From positions 806,001 through 870,000 of the forward strand of contig NZ_CANMAX010000001.1 of NCBI RefSeq assembly GCF_947495995.1: 64,000 nt of DNA, written 5' to 3'. The DNA comes from an uncultured Tenacibaculum sp. GTDB taxonomy: Bacteria > Bacteroidota > Bacteroidia > Flavobacteriales > Flavobacteriaceae. The notes beneath the pieces were generated by a model that saw nothing but the letters and a program-made list of their open reading frames with translations, did not search any database and had not been told where the DNA came from. The translations under genes were made by a program, and so were the position numbers. Shown one piece after another: positions 16,621 to 25,346 of this stretch. Positions within the stretch are counted from its first letter, which is position 1. Every line of letters starts with the position of its first letter.

Positions 16621-18454
16621 TTAAGGGCACTTGAATTTCAATATTGGTTCCTTTATGTAACTCACTTGAAATTGCCAACTTACCCTGTAACTCTTCAACC
16701 CGCTCTTGCATATTTTGTAACCCAATTCCTTTTTTAGAAGTATTTGTATCGAAACCAATACCATTGTCTTGTATTGTCAAAAGTACTGATTTTTTATATA
16801 CTTTAAAACTTATATCCATTCTCGTGGCTTCTGCGTACTTTTTACAGTTTTGTATACTTTCTCGAATACTTAGGTACAATACTCTTTTTATTGGGTTGTC
16901 TACTTCTGTCCAATCGATCTTTTTTAAATGATGCGTTCTTATTCTAAAATTAGGTTCGAAATAATCGCTAACTAAATTGATTATCTGATCGATAAAAGTT
17001 ACTTTTTCAAAACTTATACTACTTAATTGATGTGATAAATTACGCACATTGTCTTTAACCATTTCTAGTTTTTGTGCTTCAACTAAAAGCTGTGATTGCG
17101 CTAATTTTTGATGCAACATGCGTAAATCTCCAGCAACTTCGTCGTGTAGTGATTTTGCAATTTGTCGACGTTCTTTTTCTCTAACTTCTATTTTTTGTAG
17201 TTGAGCTTGAAATAATAATTTCTTTCTACGGAAAGAGAAGAAAGAAACACTAGATAATAAAATTAACAAACTTAATGTAGCTACTAGCCAACCAATTATT
17301 TTCTGTTGTCGTTGCTTTTCAAAAGCAATAACTCTACGTTCATTTTCTGCTTTTAAGGATACATTCTCTTCTTCTTTTTTTGCTGTTTCGTAACGAATTT
17401 TAGCAAACTGATTTTTTAGTTTACGCTCTTCTGTAAATAAACTATCATTTAACTTAATATATTCTTCTAAAAACTGCTTTGATTGTTCTCCCATAGATAA
17501 ATCAGAAAGAATTTCTAAAGCTTCTAACCAACGTTCATTATTATGAGTTTCTTTTGCTAACTCTAAAGCTTTATTGGCATGATATCTCGCTTTAATTATG
17601 TTTTTTCTGTCGTTATATACTTCAGATAATAGATTATGAGTTATACTTAAATTACTTAGATCACCTTTATTTTTTCTAATTTTTAATACTTCTTCATATC
17701 TATTTATGGTAGATTTTTTTTTGTTCAGTTTGTATTCACTGTATGTTAAATTCTCTAATAATAATGCGTAGCGTAAAGGATACTTAATCTCAATACTATC
17801 AATAGCTAAACCAATTAAAAAATATTCGATCGCCTTTTTATGCTTTTCTTGATTTTGATAAGATAATCCTATTCCATTGTAGATGTATGGTAAATTTTGA
17901 ATATTGCTATTTTTAACATTAGCTTCAATAGCTTTTTTAAAATAAAAATTGGAACTTTTATAATTATTTAAATTTCTAGATATAATTCCTAAGTTATTGT
18001 AAATACTTTCTAAAAATCGATACGATTTTATAGGTTCTAAATATTGTAACGCTTCAATAGAACTTATTTCGCTACCCAAGTAATCTTTAGCATTACGCTG
18101 CAAATTAGCTATACTTAGTAATCGCCTTCCTGTTTGTATAGAATCATTAGTAAGTTTTGATATATTCTTAGATTCATGATAATAATAAAATGTACTATCG
18201 TTCTTATAAGTTAATTTATTTTGTAAGGCCTTGAAATGGTAATATTTCGCAAGTAAAACAGAATCCTTATTTTTTGCATATATTGAATATACTTGCTTGG
18301 TTATATCTTTAAGTTTATTTAATTCTTTTTTAAAAAAAGCTTGTCTACCACTTTGAATGATGGCTTCACGGATAGAATCGTATTTTTCTCCTTCAAAATC
18401 TTGAGCTTGAAGAATAAGGGGAAAAATAAAAAGCAAAAAAAGTTTTCTAACCAT
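16613..18454 (-). CDS. TPR-sensor histidine kinase
   Basis: The 613-residue protein has a signal peptide (MVRKLFLLFIFPLILQAQ) and a periplasmic region of about 330 residues made of TPR-like helix pairs (for example YNNLGIISRNLNNYKSSNFY and YNGIGLSYQNQEKHKKAIEY). A coiled coil (about 340-385) and one membrane helix (IIGWLVATLSLLILLSSVSF) follow. The cytoplasmic kinase core has a His in RQIAKSLHDEVAGDL, and its HATPase domain shows IRESIQNCKKYA, DNGIGF and GIGLQNMQERV. This is the NarX/DesK-type kinase class. TPR domains commonly bind peptides, so a secreted peptide is a plausible signal; that is inference. It overlaps its regulator gene by 8 bases. Confidence 0.87.
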   Translation of the reverse strand: MVRKLFLLFIFPLILQAQDFEGEKYDSIREAIIQSGRQAFFKKELNKLKDITKQVYSIYAKNKDSVLLAKYYHFKALQNKLTYKNDSTFYYYHESKNISKLTNDSIQTGRRLLSIANLQRNAKDYLGSEISSIEALQYLEPIKSYRFLESIYNNLGIISRNLNNYKSSNFYFKKAIEANVKNSNIQNLPYIYNGIGLSYQNQEKHKKAIEYFLIGLAIDSIEIKYPLRYALLLENLTYSEYKLNKKKSTINRYEEVLKIRKNKGDLSNLSITHNLLSEVYNDRKNIIKARYHANKALELAKETHNNERWLEALEILSDLSMGEQSKQFLEEYIKLNDSLFTEERKLKNQFAKIRYETAKKEEENVSLKAENERRVIAFEKQRQQKIIGWLVATLSLLILLSSVSFFSFRRKKLLFQAQLQKIEVREKERRQIAKSLHDEVAGDLRMLHQKLAQSQLLVEAQKLEMVKDNVRNLSHQLSSISFEKVTFIDQIINLVSDYFEPNFRIRTHHLKKIDWTEVDNPIKRVLYLSIRESIQNCKKYAEATRMDISFKVYKKSVLLTIQDNGIGFDTNTSKKGIGLQNMQERVEELQGKLAISSELHKGTNIEIQVPLNA

Positions 18455-18468
18455 CGCTACAAAAATAA

Positions 18469-18500
18469 AAAAACCATTATTTCCAAAAATAATGGTTTAT
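18469..18500 (-). terminator. Terminator between peptide gene and kinase gene
   Basis: Perfect arms aaccattattt / aaataatggtt are followed on the minus strand by a T-run. It ends the small peptide transcript just before the kinase start, so kinase expression would depend on read-through or a hidden promoter. This arrangement would give much peptide and little kinase. Confidence 0.8.
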
Positions 18501-18525
18501 ATCTTGTATTAAAAATGAAATTTAT

Positions 18526-18633
18526 CTAATCTCCATCTCCATTACCATCTCCGCCTCCGCCGTCCATATCATTTTCACTTCCTCCTGGAAACTTAATAGC
18601 TTTCTCTTCTAAAACTTGAGTAATCGTTCTCAT
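18526..18633 (-). CDS. 35-residue GG-leader-like peptide with Gly-Asp tail
   Basis: An ATG at 18631-18633 opens 35 codons. The N-terminal helix MRTITQVLEEKAIKF ends in PGG (residues 16-18), and the tail is acidic and glycine-rich, ending GGGGDGNGDGD. The tail shares GDGNGDGD with the peptide at 19525-19650. The helix-then-GG layout resembles leaders cut by C39 peptidase ABC exporters. The gene has its own terminator and lies 71 bases upstream of the TPR-sensor kinase on the same strand. It could be a secreted signal or bacteriocin-like peptide. The D/N/G tail also resembles a calcium-binding loop. Confidence 0.6.
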   Translation of the reverse strand: MRTITQVLEEKAIKFPGGSENDMDGGGGDGNGDGD

Positions 18634-18895
18634 ATGCTGTTCTTTTTTAAAAATTAATAAATAACTATGTTAGCGTTTTAAAATTACCCTTTTTATTATA
18701 ATTCTGCAAGGTTAAAATAGGTTTACTCGCTTTTTAAGCTAACTACATCTTTTTCATGATAAAAAAAATCAATTTTAAGATATTATTCTTTCAAATTGTG
18801 TAGCATTTACTTTAAAAAACATAGAATTTATAAGGTAAAACGTCGTTTTAATCCTCGATTGATAATAAAATTGGTTGTTTTTCTTAGTGAAATAA
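18634..18895. other. AT-rich region upstream of peptide gene
   Basis: This stretch should hold the peptide promoter; the best minus-strand candidate is a TAACCTTG (one mismatch to TAnnTTTG) near 18706-18713. Nothing else is recognised. Confidence 0.4.
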
Positions 18896-19440
18896 TAGAT
18901 CATTGCGAATTCTTCGACTATCGCTCAAGACAGATTATACATGCGAAAAGCAGCAATCTGTTTATTAATTTTCCTTGAATAGTAATTCGAATTCCAAAAG
19001 TAAAGATTACTTCGTCAATATCTTTCCTCGTAATGACTGTAAAAAAACGTCATTGCGAATGCAACATAGTGAAATGAAGCAATCTGTTTATTAACTTTCC
19101 TTAAATATTAATTCGAACTCTAAAAATAAAGATTACTTCGTCATTAGCTTTCCTCTTAATGACGGTAAAAAACGTCATTGTGAATCTTTCGACTGTCGCT
19201 CAAGACAGGAAATGCAGTGGAGTGAAGCAATCTGTTTATCAGGTAACTCGAAATAATAATTCTAACTCATAATTAAAAGATCACTTCGTCATTCTTCCTC
19301 GTGATGACGGTAAAAAAACGTCATTGCGAATGCAACATAGTGAAATGAAACAATCTGTTTATCGATTTTGTGAGATTCTGAAATAAATTCAGAATGACGG
19401 CTCTTATTTTTTCGTCATGCTGAACTTGTTCCAGCATCTC
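18896..19440. repeat. Array of imperfect palindromic repeats
   Basis: About four copies of a 120-150 base element occur. Each has the arm cattgcgaat...gaagcaatctgttta and a roughly complementary arm aaagattacttcgtca...cctcgtaatgacgg, joined by attcgaa-containing DNA. The element could fold into a long hairpin and does not code. The last part (about 19365-19440) is a second palindrome family (gagattctgaaataaattcagaatgac / gtcatgctgaac...cagcatctc, given in part). These look like REP/MITE-type dispersed repeats. Confidence 0.8.
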
Positions 19441-19472
19441 ATTTATCAACTTAAAAGAATAAATTAAAATCA

Positions 19473-19506
19473 TAAAAAAACCGTTACTAAAAATAGTAAC
19501 GGTTTA
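19473..19506 (-). terminator. Terminator of peptide gene 2
   Basis: Arms aaaccgttact / agtaacggttt have A/T runs outside. It lies 19 bases beyond the stop of the 41-residue peptide on the minus strand. Confidence 0.8.
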
Positions 19507-19524
19507 AACTAATAATATCTTACC

Positions 19525-19650
19525 TTAACAGATTTCTGTTGTTTCATCACAGTAAAAATCTCCATCTCCATTTCCATCTCCTGGACAACCACCAAATACG
19601 TTTACTAATTGGTCTTTTTCAATTTCAAATTGTTTTAAATTCTCTAACAT
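19525..19650 (-). CDS. 41-residue GG-leader-like peptide with three Cys
   Basis: The ATG at 19648-19650 begins MLENLKQFEIEKDQLVNVFG with a second Gly at residue 21, a typical double-glycine leader (LxxL...L..V.GG). The core that follows is CPGDGNGDGDFYCDETTEIC: three cysteines and the GDGNGDGD motif shared with the peptide at 18526. An upstream in-frame ATG at 19720-19722 would add a hydrophobic stretch and is less likely. It has its own terminator. No exporter or modifying enzyme is visible nearby. It is probably a secreted or modified peptide (bacteriocin- or pheromone-like). Confidence 0.65.
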   Translation of the reverse strand: MLENLKQFEIEKDQLVNVFGGCPGDGNGDGDFYCDETTEIC

Positions 19651-19796
19651 AATTTTATGTATTAATAGGTTAATAAAGTAGAAAAATACTTTTAGAATAC
19701 TTTTAGAATACTTTAAAAACAAAATTTCATTGTTAAAAAAATATAAAAGCTGTTTAATTCTAAACTAAAACTCAGTTTTGCAATATTTTATAAATT

Positions 19797-20258
19797 AAAG
19801 ATTACTTCGTCATTAGCTTTCCTCGTAATGACGGTAAAAAACGTCATTGCGAATGAACCCTGAGCTTTGTCGAAGGGAAAATGAAGCAATCTGTTTATCG
19901 ATTTATCTTGAATATTAATTCGAATTCAAAAACAAAGATTACTTCGTCAGTATCTTTCCTCGTAATGACGGTAAAAAACGTCATTGCGAATGAAGCAATC
20001 TGTTTATCAATTTTCCTTAAATAGTAATTCGAATTCCAAAAGTAAAGATTACTTCGTCAATACCTTTCCTCGTAATGACGGTAGAAAACGTCATTGCGAA
20101 CAAAACGCAGTGGAGTAAAGCAATCTGTTTATCGATTTTCCTTAAATAGTAATTCGAACTCTAAAAATAAAGATTACTTCGTCAATATCTCTCCTCGTAA
20201 TGACAGTAAAAAATGTCATTGTGAATGAACCCTGAGCAACGTCGAAGGGAAAATGAAA
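19797..20258. repeat. Second array of the same palindromic repeats
   Basis: About four copies of the same element lie in tandem, well conserved (tcctcgtaatgacggtaaa and cgtcattgcgaa occur in each). Some copies contain the variant insert aaccctgagc...gtcgaaggga between the arms. With the array at 18896-19440 it flanks peptide gene 2 on both sides. Confidence 0.82.
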
Positions 20259-20264
20259 CAAAAA

Positions 20265-20297
20265 AAAGAACATCCAAAACTGAATGCTCTTTTAAAA
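20265..20297 (-). terminator. Terminator of peptide gene 3
   Basis: On the minus strand aagagcattc pairs with gatgttctt (one G-U) and is followed by a run of T. It lies just past the stop at 20311. Confidence 0.7.
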
Positions 20298-20310
20298 ATT
20301 TTTAATCTAA

Positions 20311-20496
20311 TTATCTTTGACGACAGCTATGTGTAGGATCTAAAACTTCTTCACAAACCGGAATTAAAAAAGTATTTCCGTCTCTCTGTGCTGTTTGCAT
20401 ACATCTGTTAACAGCTCCACAAATGTCTCCTCCGTTGATTCGTTTTAAATTTTCCTTTGAAATTGCAAAAGATTTTAAGTGATTTAAAGATTTCAT
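20311..20496 (-). CDS. 61-residue GG-leader-like Cys-rich peptide
   Basis: The protein begins MKSLNHLKSFAISKENLKRI and then NGG (residues 21-23), matching the Bacteroidota peptide-precursor leader pattern (hydrophobic helix, S/N-K-E-x-L-K-x-I-N-G-G). The core after GG has four cysteines spread over 38 residues (positions about 26, 32, 49 and 58). It is the third such peptide in 2 kb and has its own terminator. It is likely exported and possibly disulfide-bonded or modified. Confidence 0.65.
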   Translation of the reverse strand: MKSLNHLKSFAISKENLKRINGGDICGAVNRCMQTAQRDGNTFLIPVCEEVLDPTHSCRQR

Positions 20497-20702
20497 AAAT
20501 TAAATATTTTGATTAATTAGAGTTAATTTGTCTCTAAACTAAAAGAGTATTTTAAACGATTACACGCTACTTTGTGGAGTAGTGGGTTTTCTTTGTGTAA
20601 TACCTAATTTTAATTGTAAAGTAATATTGAGCTATTCTTCTTTAAAACTATAACAAACCTTTTATCGATTTATACCAAATTTGTGAAGTGCTTTTCAATA
20701 AA
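20497..20702. other. Intergenic region upstream of peptide gene 3
   Basis: About 200 AT-rich bases between peptide gene 3 and the TrmH-type terminator. The inverted motif ctactttgtggagtag lies at about 20568-20583. No gene is visible. Confidence 0.4.
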
Positions 20703-20732
20703 AAAACCGCTACTAAAAAGTAACGGTTCAAT
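20703..20732 (-). terminator. Terminator of the TrmH-type methylase gene
   Basis: Arms aaccgctact / agtaacggtt (one wobble pair) with a T-run on the minus strand lie 20 bases beyond the stop. Confidence 0.75.
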
Positions 20733-20749
20733 TATATTTTTCTAATTTT

Positions 20750-21280
20750 TTAGCTTCTCATTTTACTGAACAAATCCCATAAAACCACACCACAGCTTAC
20801 TGATATATTTAATGAGTGCTTTGTTCCTAACTGCGGAATTTCTATACATTCATCTGAAACAGAAACTACTTCTTGTTGTACTCCTTTTACTTCGTTCCCG
20901 AAAACAACTGCATATTTCTGATTGGTTTTCGGCATAAATTCATCTAACATGGTACTGTTTTCTGCTTGTTCAATTGACAATACTTTTACATTTTCAGACT
21001 TTAGTTTTTCAACTAATGTTAATGTATCTTCAATATATTCCCAAGTTACAGATTCTGTAGACCCTAAAGCTGTTTTATGAATTTCTTTACTTGGCGGAGT
21101 TGCAGTAATTCCGCATAAATACACTTTCTCAATAAGAAAAGCATCCGAAGTTCTAAATACAGATCCAATATTATTTAAACTTCTAATATTATCTAACACC
21201 ACAATAATTGGTGTTTTTGTCGCTGTTTTAAATTCCTCTACAGAAATTCTTCCTAATTCGCTATTTCTTAATTTTCTCAT
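20750..21280 (-). CDS. TrmH-family (SpoU) RNA 2'-O-methyltransferase
   Basis: The 176-residue protein has the three SpoU motifs: LDNIRSLNNIGSVFRTSDAF (residues 29-48), VVFGNEVKGV (about 124-133) and IEIPQLGTKHSLNISVSCGV (about 146-165). These form the trefoil-knot SAM site. It methylates the 2'-OH of a tRNA or rRNA nucleotide in the cytoplasm. Its short length, without the N-terminal substrate domain of RlmB, suggests a tRNA-type enzyme; the target nucleotide cannot be told. It is divergent from mutS. Confidence 0.88.
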   Translation of the reverse strand: MRKLRNSELGRISVEEFKTATKTPIIVVLDNIRSLNNIGSVFRTSDAFLIEKVYLCGITATPPSKEIHKTALGSTESVTWEYIEDTLTLVEKLKSENVKVLSIEQAENSTMLDEFMPKTNQKYAVVFGNEVKGVQQEVVSVSDECIEIPQLGTKHSLNISVSCGVVLWDLFSKMRS

Positions 21281-21425
21281 CTCTTCAATTAACAGTAATC
21301 AGTGATTAATTATCAATTTTCAGTCGTCAAAATTACTCTTTTATTGTTTACCGATAATTGTTCATTGTAAAGTAAGCACTGAGTATTTTTTCTATCTTCG
21401 CAAAACTAACTTAAAATACATAAAC

Positions 21426-24035
21426 TTGGCAAAAACAAAGGCAAAAAAGGTAACGCCATTAATGCAACAGTACAACGGAATTAAAGCTAAATATCCGGAT
21501 GCCATGTTATTATTTCGCGTAGGTGATTTCTATGAAACCTTTGGTGAAGACGCTATTAAAGCCTCAGAAGTTTTAGGTATTGTATTAACCAAACGTGGAA
21601 ATGGAAGTGAAAGTGAAACGGCCTTGGCTGGTTTCCCACATCATTCATTAAATACCTATTTACCTAAGTTAGTAAAATCTGGACTTCGTGTTGCAATTTG
21701 CGATCAGCTAGAAGACCCGAAAATGACCAAAAAGATTGTAAAACGTGGTGTAACAGAATTGGTAACTCCTGGAGTTTCTTTAAATGATGAGGTATTACAA
21801 TCGAAAACCAATAATTTCTTAGCTGCAATTCACTTCGGAAAAAAACGATTAGGAGTTTCTTTTTTAGATGTTTCTACAGGTGAGTTTTTAGTAGCTCACG
21901 GAGACGAAGCTTACATCGATAAATTATTACAAAACTTTTCACCAAGTGAAATCTTGGTGCAAAAACAAAATAAACAACGTTTTTTAGAAGCGTTTACTAA
22001 CGATTTTCACACCTTTTATTTAGAAGATTGGGTTTTTCAAAAAGATTATGGTTATGATACATTAATCAATCATTTTAAAGTTCAGAATTTAAAAGGTTTT
22101 GGTGTTGAAGAAATTACGGATGGTATTATTGCTGCTGGTGCAGTAATGTATTATTTGTCGGAAACACAACTGAATAAAATAGAACACATTCAATCTGTAG
22201 GACGAATAGCTGAGGATTTATATGTTTGGATGGATCGTTTTACGGTTAAGAACTTAGAACTATACGGAGGTAATTCTGTAAACTCGGTTTGTTTATTAGA
22301 CATTATCGACAAAACTATTTCTCCTATGGGAGGACGTTTATTAAAGCGTTGGTTGGCTTTACCGTTGAAAGATTTAAAACCAATTCAACAACGACAAGAA
22401 CAGGTTCAGTTTTTAATTGATAACGAATCGTTTTTTGACACCGTTACTTATCAACTAAAACAGATTTCCGATTTAGAACGTTTAATTTCTAAAGTTGCTA
22501 CAGGTAAAGTTTCTCCTAGAGAAGTTGTTTTATTAAAGAACTCATTAAAGGCTATTCATCCGATAAAATCAGCTGCTGAAAGCACTAAAAATGCTACAGT
22601 AAAAATGATTGGTTCTTTACTGAAAGATTGCAATGATTTAATTGAAAAAATAAGCACAACTTTATTTGAAGATGCTCCAGTAAACATTAACAAAGGAAAT
22701 GCAATTGCTGATGGTGTTTCTGAAGAGTTAGATGAATTAAGAAGTATTGCAAATTCTGGAAAAGAGTATTTAGACAATATGTTGGCTCGTGAAACTGAAC
22801 GCACAGGAATTCCGAGTTTAAAAATAGCTTTTAATAATGTTTTCGGATATTATATTGAAGTTCGAAATACACATAAAGATAAAGTTCCAGAAGATTGGAT
22901 TCGTAAACAAACTTTAGTAAATGCCGAACGTTATATTACTGAAGAACTTAAAGAATACGAAGCAAAAATTTTAGGTGCAGAAGATAAAATTCAGTCGTTA
23001 GAAGCTGATTTATTTATTGAGCTAATTCAATACATTGTAAAAGATGTTCAAGATGTACAAAGCAACGCGCAATTAATTGCACAACTCGATTGTTTACTGT
23101 CTTTTGCAAACTTGGCAAAAGAAAACGATTATGTGCGTCCTGTTGTTGATAACTCAACAATATTAGAAATAAAAAATGGTCGTCACCCTGTAATTGAAAA
23201 GCAATTACCAATTGGTGAAGAATACGTGGCTAACGATGTGGTTTTAAATCGCGAAAACCAACAAATCATTATGATTACTGGTCCGAATATGTCGGGTAAA
23301 TCTGCGATTTTACGTCAAACTGCATTAATCGTTTTATTAGCACAAATGGGAAGTTATGTTCCAGCAACTGAAGCGAAAATTGGAATTGTAGATAAAATAT
23401 TTACTCGTGTTGGTGCTAGTGATAATATTTCAATGGGAGAATCTACATTTATGGTAGAAATGAATGAAACCGCTTCGATCTTAAATAACATCTCAGAACG
23501 TAGTTTAGTTTTATTAGATGAAATTGGAAGAGGTACTTCTACTTACGATGGAATTTCTATTGCTTGGGCTATTACCGAATATTTACATGAACACCCTTCA
23601 AAAGCGAAAACATTGTTTGCTACGCATTATCATGAATTAAATGAAATGACAACGACGTTTGAGCGAATTAAAAACTTTAATGTTTCTGTAAAAGAATTAG
23701 AAGACAGTATTATCTTTTTACGTAAACTTGTTGCTGGTGGAAGTAATCATAGTTTCGGAATTCACGTTGCTAAATTAGCTGGAATGCCAAATGTTGTGAT
23801 TAGAAAAGCGAATAAGATCTTAAAACAGTTAGAAGAAAGTCATGCTAACAAAAATGTGGAAGACACGTTAAAAGATGTTCAAAACAACGACATGCAAATG
23901 AGTTTCTTCCAGTTAGATGATCCTTTATTAGAAGATTTAAGAGAAGAAATTTTAGCTACAGATATTGATACATTAACACCTATTGAAGCCTTAATGAAAT
24001 TGAACGAGATTAAGCGAATGTTGGTGAAAAAATAG
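21426..24035 (+). CDS. mutS: DNA mismatch repair protein MutS (TTG start)
   Basis: The 869-residue protein is full-length MutS. The mismatch-binding Phe-x-Glu lies in GDFYETF (F36, E38). Connector, lever and clamp domains follow. The ATPase has Walker [10 protein letters not shown] (about 620), the conserved [18 protein letters not shown], Walker [17 protein letters not shown] and the switch [12 protein letters not shown]-terminal dimerisation tail closes it. It finds mismatches after replication. The start is TTG: the next ATG is codon 13, inside the conserved PLMQQY segment, so TTG is supported. A TATCTTCG box at 21393-21400 is the likely -7 element. Confidence 0.96.
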   Translation: MAKTKAKKVTPLMQQYNGIKAKYPDAMLLFRVGDFYETFGEDAIKASEVLGIVLTKRGNGSESETALAGFPHHSLNTYLPKLVKSGLRVAICDQLEDPKMTKKIVKRGVTELVTPGVSLNDEVLQSKTNNFLAAIHFGKKRLGVSFLDVSTGEFLVAHGDEAYIDKLLQNFSPSEILVQKQNKQRFLEAFTNDFHTFYLEDWVFQKDYGYDTLINHFKVQNLKGFGVEEITDGIIAAGAVMYYLSETQLNKIEHIQSVGRIAEDLYVWMDRFTVKNLELYGGNSVNSVCLLDIIDKTISPMGGRLLKRWLALPLKDLKPIQQRQEQVQFLIDNESFFDTVTYQLKQISDLERLISKVATGKVSPREVVLLKNSLKAIHPIKSAAESTKNATVKMIGSLLKDCNDLIEKISTTLFEDAPVNINKGNAIADGVSEELDELRSIANSGKEYLDNMLARETERTGIPSLKIAFNNVFGYYIEVRNTHKDKVPEDWIRKQTLVNAERYITEELKEYEAKILGAEDKIQSLEADLFIELIQYIVKDVQDVQSNAQLIAQLDCLLSFANLAKENDYVRPVVDNSTILEIKNGRHPVIEKQLPIGEEYVANDVVLNRENQQIIMITGPNMSGKSAILRQTALIVLLAQMGSYVPATEAKIGIVDKIFTRVGASDNISMGESTFMVEMNETASILNNISERSLVLLDEIGRGTSTYDGISIAWAITEYLHEHPSKAKTLFATHYHELNEMTTTFERIKNFNVSVKELEDSIIFLRKLVAGGSNHSFGIHVAKLAGMPNVVIRKANKILKQLEESHANKNVEDTLKDVQNNDMQMSFFQLDDPLLEDLREEILATDIDTLTPIEALMKLNEIKRMLVKK

Positions 24036-24089
24036 GTTCAATATTCAATTATCTTTGATCAATTATCAATAGTAAATTTCCATATTAAC

Positions 24090-24187
24090 GTCATGCTGAA
24101 TTTACTTGTGCTAAGCTTATTTCAGTATTTTATTAATATTTCCAGTTAGTATAATGATGAGAACCTGAAATAAATTCAGGTTGACGT
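24090..24187. repeat. Palindromic repeat, gtcatgctgaa family
   Basis: The sequence cgtcatgctgaatttact...aacctgaaataaattcag...ttgacg forms an imperfect palindrome and is related to the second repeat family at 19365-19440. It fills the space between convergent mutS and folE. Confidence 0.6.
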
Positions 24188-24190
24188 TAT

Positions 24191-24850
24191 TTACTCTGCA
24201 TTCTTAAAATCACAAATCTTAAAAAATTCATTTCGAATACTTGCTTCGTTATAACGACCTCCGTATTCTACAGTAGTAGTAAAGCTTTCTTTATCTTTAA
24301 TTCCTCTTGATGAAACACATAAATGTTTAGCATTAACCACCACAATTACGTCTTCTGTTCCTAAAGTTTCTTGAAGATCTTTTAAAATTTGAATACATAA
24401 TCGCTCTTGTACTTGAGGACGGTGCGAATAATAATCTACCAAACGATTTATTTTAGATAAGCCCACAACTTTATCCTTTGGAATATAACCTACATGTGCG
24501 TATCCTGTAATTGGTAAAAAATGATGTTCGCAAGAAGAATCTATTGTAATATTTTGCTCAACTAACATCTTTTGATATCCGTACTTATTCTCAAAAGTAG
24601 AAATCTTTGGTTTGTTCGCTGGATTTAATCCGTAGAATAACTCTTTCACATACATTTTTGCAAAACGATATGGAGTACCAGATAAACTATCATCTGTTAA
24701 ATCTAAACCTAACTCTTCCATGATTTTTTTAAAATGAACCTGAATGTTAGCTATTTTTTCATCATCAGACTTATCAAAAGCATTAGGAACCATTGGGGTT
24801 TTAATGTTTGTAAGTATATGATTGTCTCCTATGTGATCGTGTTTTTCCAT
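24191..24850 (-). CDS. folE: GTP cyclohydrolase I
   Basis: The 219-residue protein converts GTP to 7,8-dihydroneopterin triphosphate, the first step to folate. Zinc and active-site residues are visible in DSSCEHHFLPITGYAHVGY (about 104-122) and LCVSSRGIKD (about 180). The KINRLVDYYSHRPQVQERL segment is also typical. The N-terminal ~35 residues are extra and variable. It starts 13 bases after merC, so it is in the merC operon behind the Zur-type operator. This suggests zinc-responsive expression of this zinc-dependent enzyme. Confidence 0.95.
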   Translation of the reverse strand: MEKHDHIGDNHILTNIKTPMVPNAFDKSDDEKIANIQVHFKKIMEELGLDLTDDSLSGTPYRFAKMYVKELFYGLNPANKPKISTFENKYGYQKMLVEQNITIDSSCEHHFLPITGYAHVGYIPKDKVVGLSKINRLVDYYSHRPQVQERLCIQILKDLQETLGTEDVIVVVNAKHLCVSSRGIKDKESFTTTVEYGGRYNEASIRNEFFKICDFKNAE

Positions 24851-24863
24851 AAATATTAGATTT

Positions 24864-25265
24864 TTAGCTTACTGTACAACATGTTTCATTTGAGCACTGG
24901 CAATATTTACTATTATATAAATGTAATCCTACTAAGCTTAAAGAAACAACATACATAGCTGCTTCTGGAATAGCGAATAATGCAATTTTTTCATTTATAA
25001 TAATGAATGCTAATAATACCCAACTCGAAAATAAAGCATATTTCATCCATTCTTTTGATGTTTGGCTTGCTGACTTAAAAATAGCAAAAAAAGAAATCAC
25101 TAAAAAAATATAATCAATACTCTTCCACCAAAATGGTGCAGTTGTTCCTTCACAACATACTCCATGAGCTTGAATTACAAATAAAAATGGCGTAAAAACA
25201 CAGTGAATTAAACATAAACCACTTGATAATGCACCTAATGCATCAGATTTTTGACTCAATAACAT
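24864..25265 (-). CDS. MerC domain-containing membrane protein
   Basis: The 133-residue protein starts MLLSQKSDALGALSSGLCLI and has about four membrane helices. Cysteines sit in positions typical of MerC: GLCLIHC in the first helix, and a Cys-rich C terminus (YCQCSNETCCTVS). MerC proteins move mercury or other soft metals; this one probably handles zinc given its Zur-like neighbour. The ATG at 25265 is chosen because a -7 box and operator lie just upstream; an ATG frame from 25307 would run through the promoter. It is co-transcribed with folE. Confidence 0.82.
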   Translation of the reverse strand: MLLSQKSDALGALSSGLCLIHCVFTPFLFVIQAHGVCCEGTTAPFWWKSIDYIFLVISFFAIFKSASQTSKEWMKYALFSSWVLLAFIIINEKIALFAIPEAAMYVVSLSLVGLHLYNSKYCQCSNETCCTVS

Positions 25266-25277
25266 CAATTTTTTTAA

Positions 25278-25341
25278 TTTTGCAACTAGTTTGCAAAAAT
25301 ACATCAATTTGTATTAACGCAACTAAAATGCATTAAATTTG
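25278..25341. promoter_or_regulatory. Divergent merC/zur promoter region with twin operators
   Basis: The minus-strand merC -7 box TATTTTTG (25294-25301) overlaps a perfect inverted repeat TTTTGCAA-ctagt-TTGCAAAA (25278-25298). The plus-strand regulator -7 box TAAATTTG (25334-25341) directly follows a second site of the same form, GCAACTAAAATGCA (25319-25332). Both sites share GCAACTAnnnTGCA. Overlap with the promoters indicates repression, presumably by the Fur-family regulator encoded next to it. Confidence 0.75.
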
Positions 25342-25346
25342 TTTTT

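Noticed and set aside
18896..20258. CRISPR array
   Set aside because: The repeats are long imperfect palindromes with similar, not unique, spacers and irregular spacing, and there are no cas genes.
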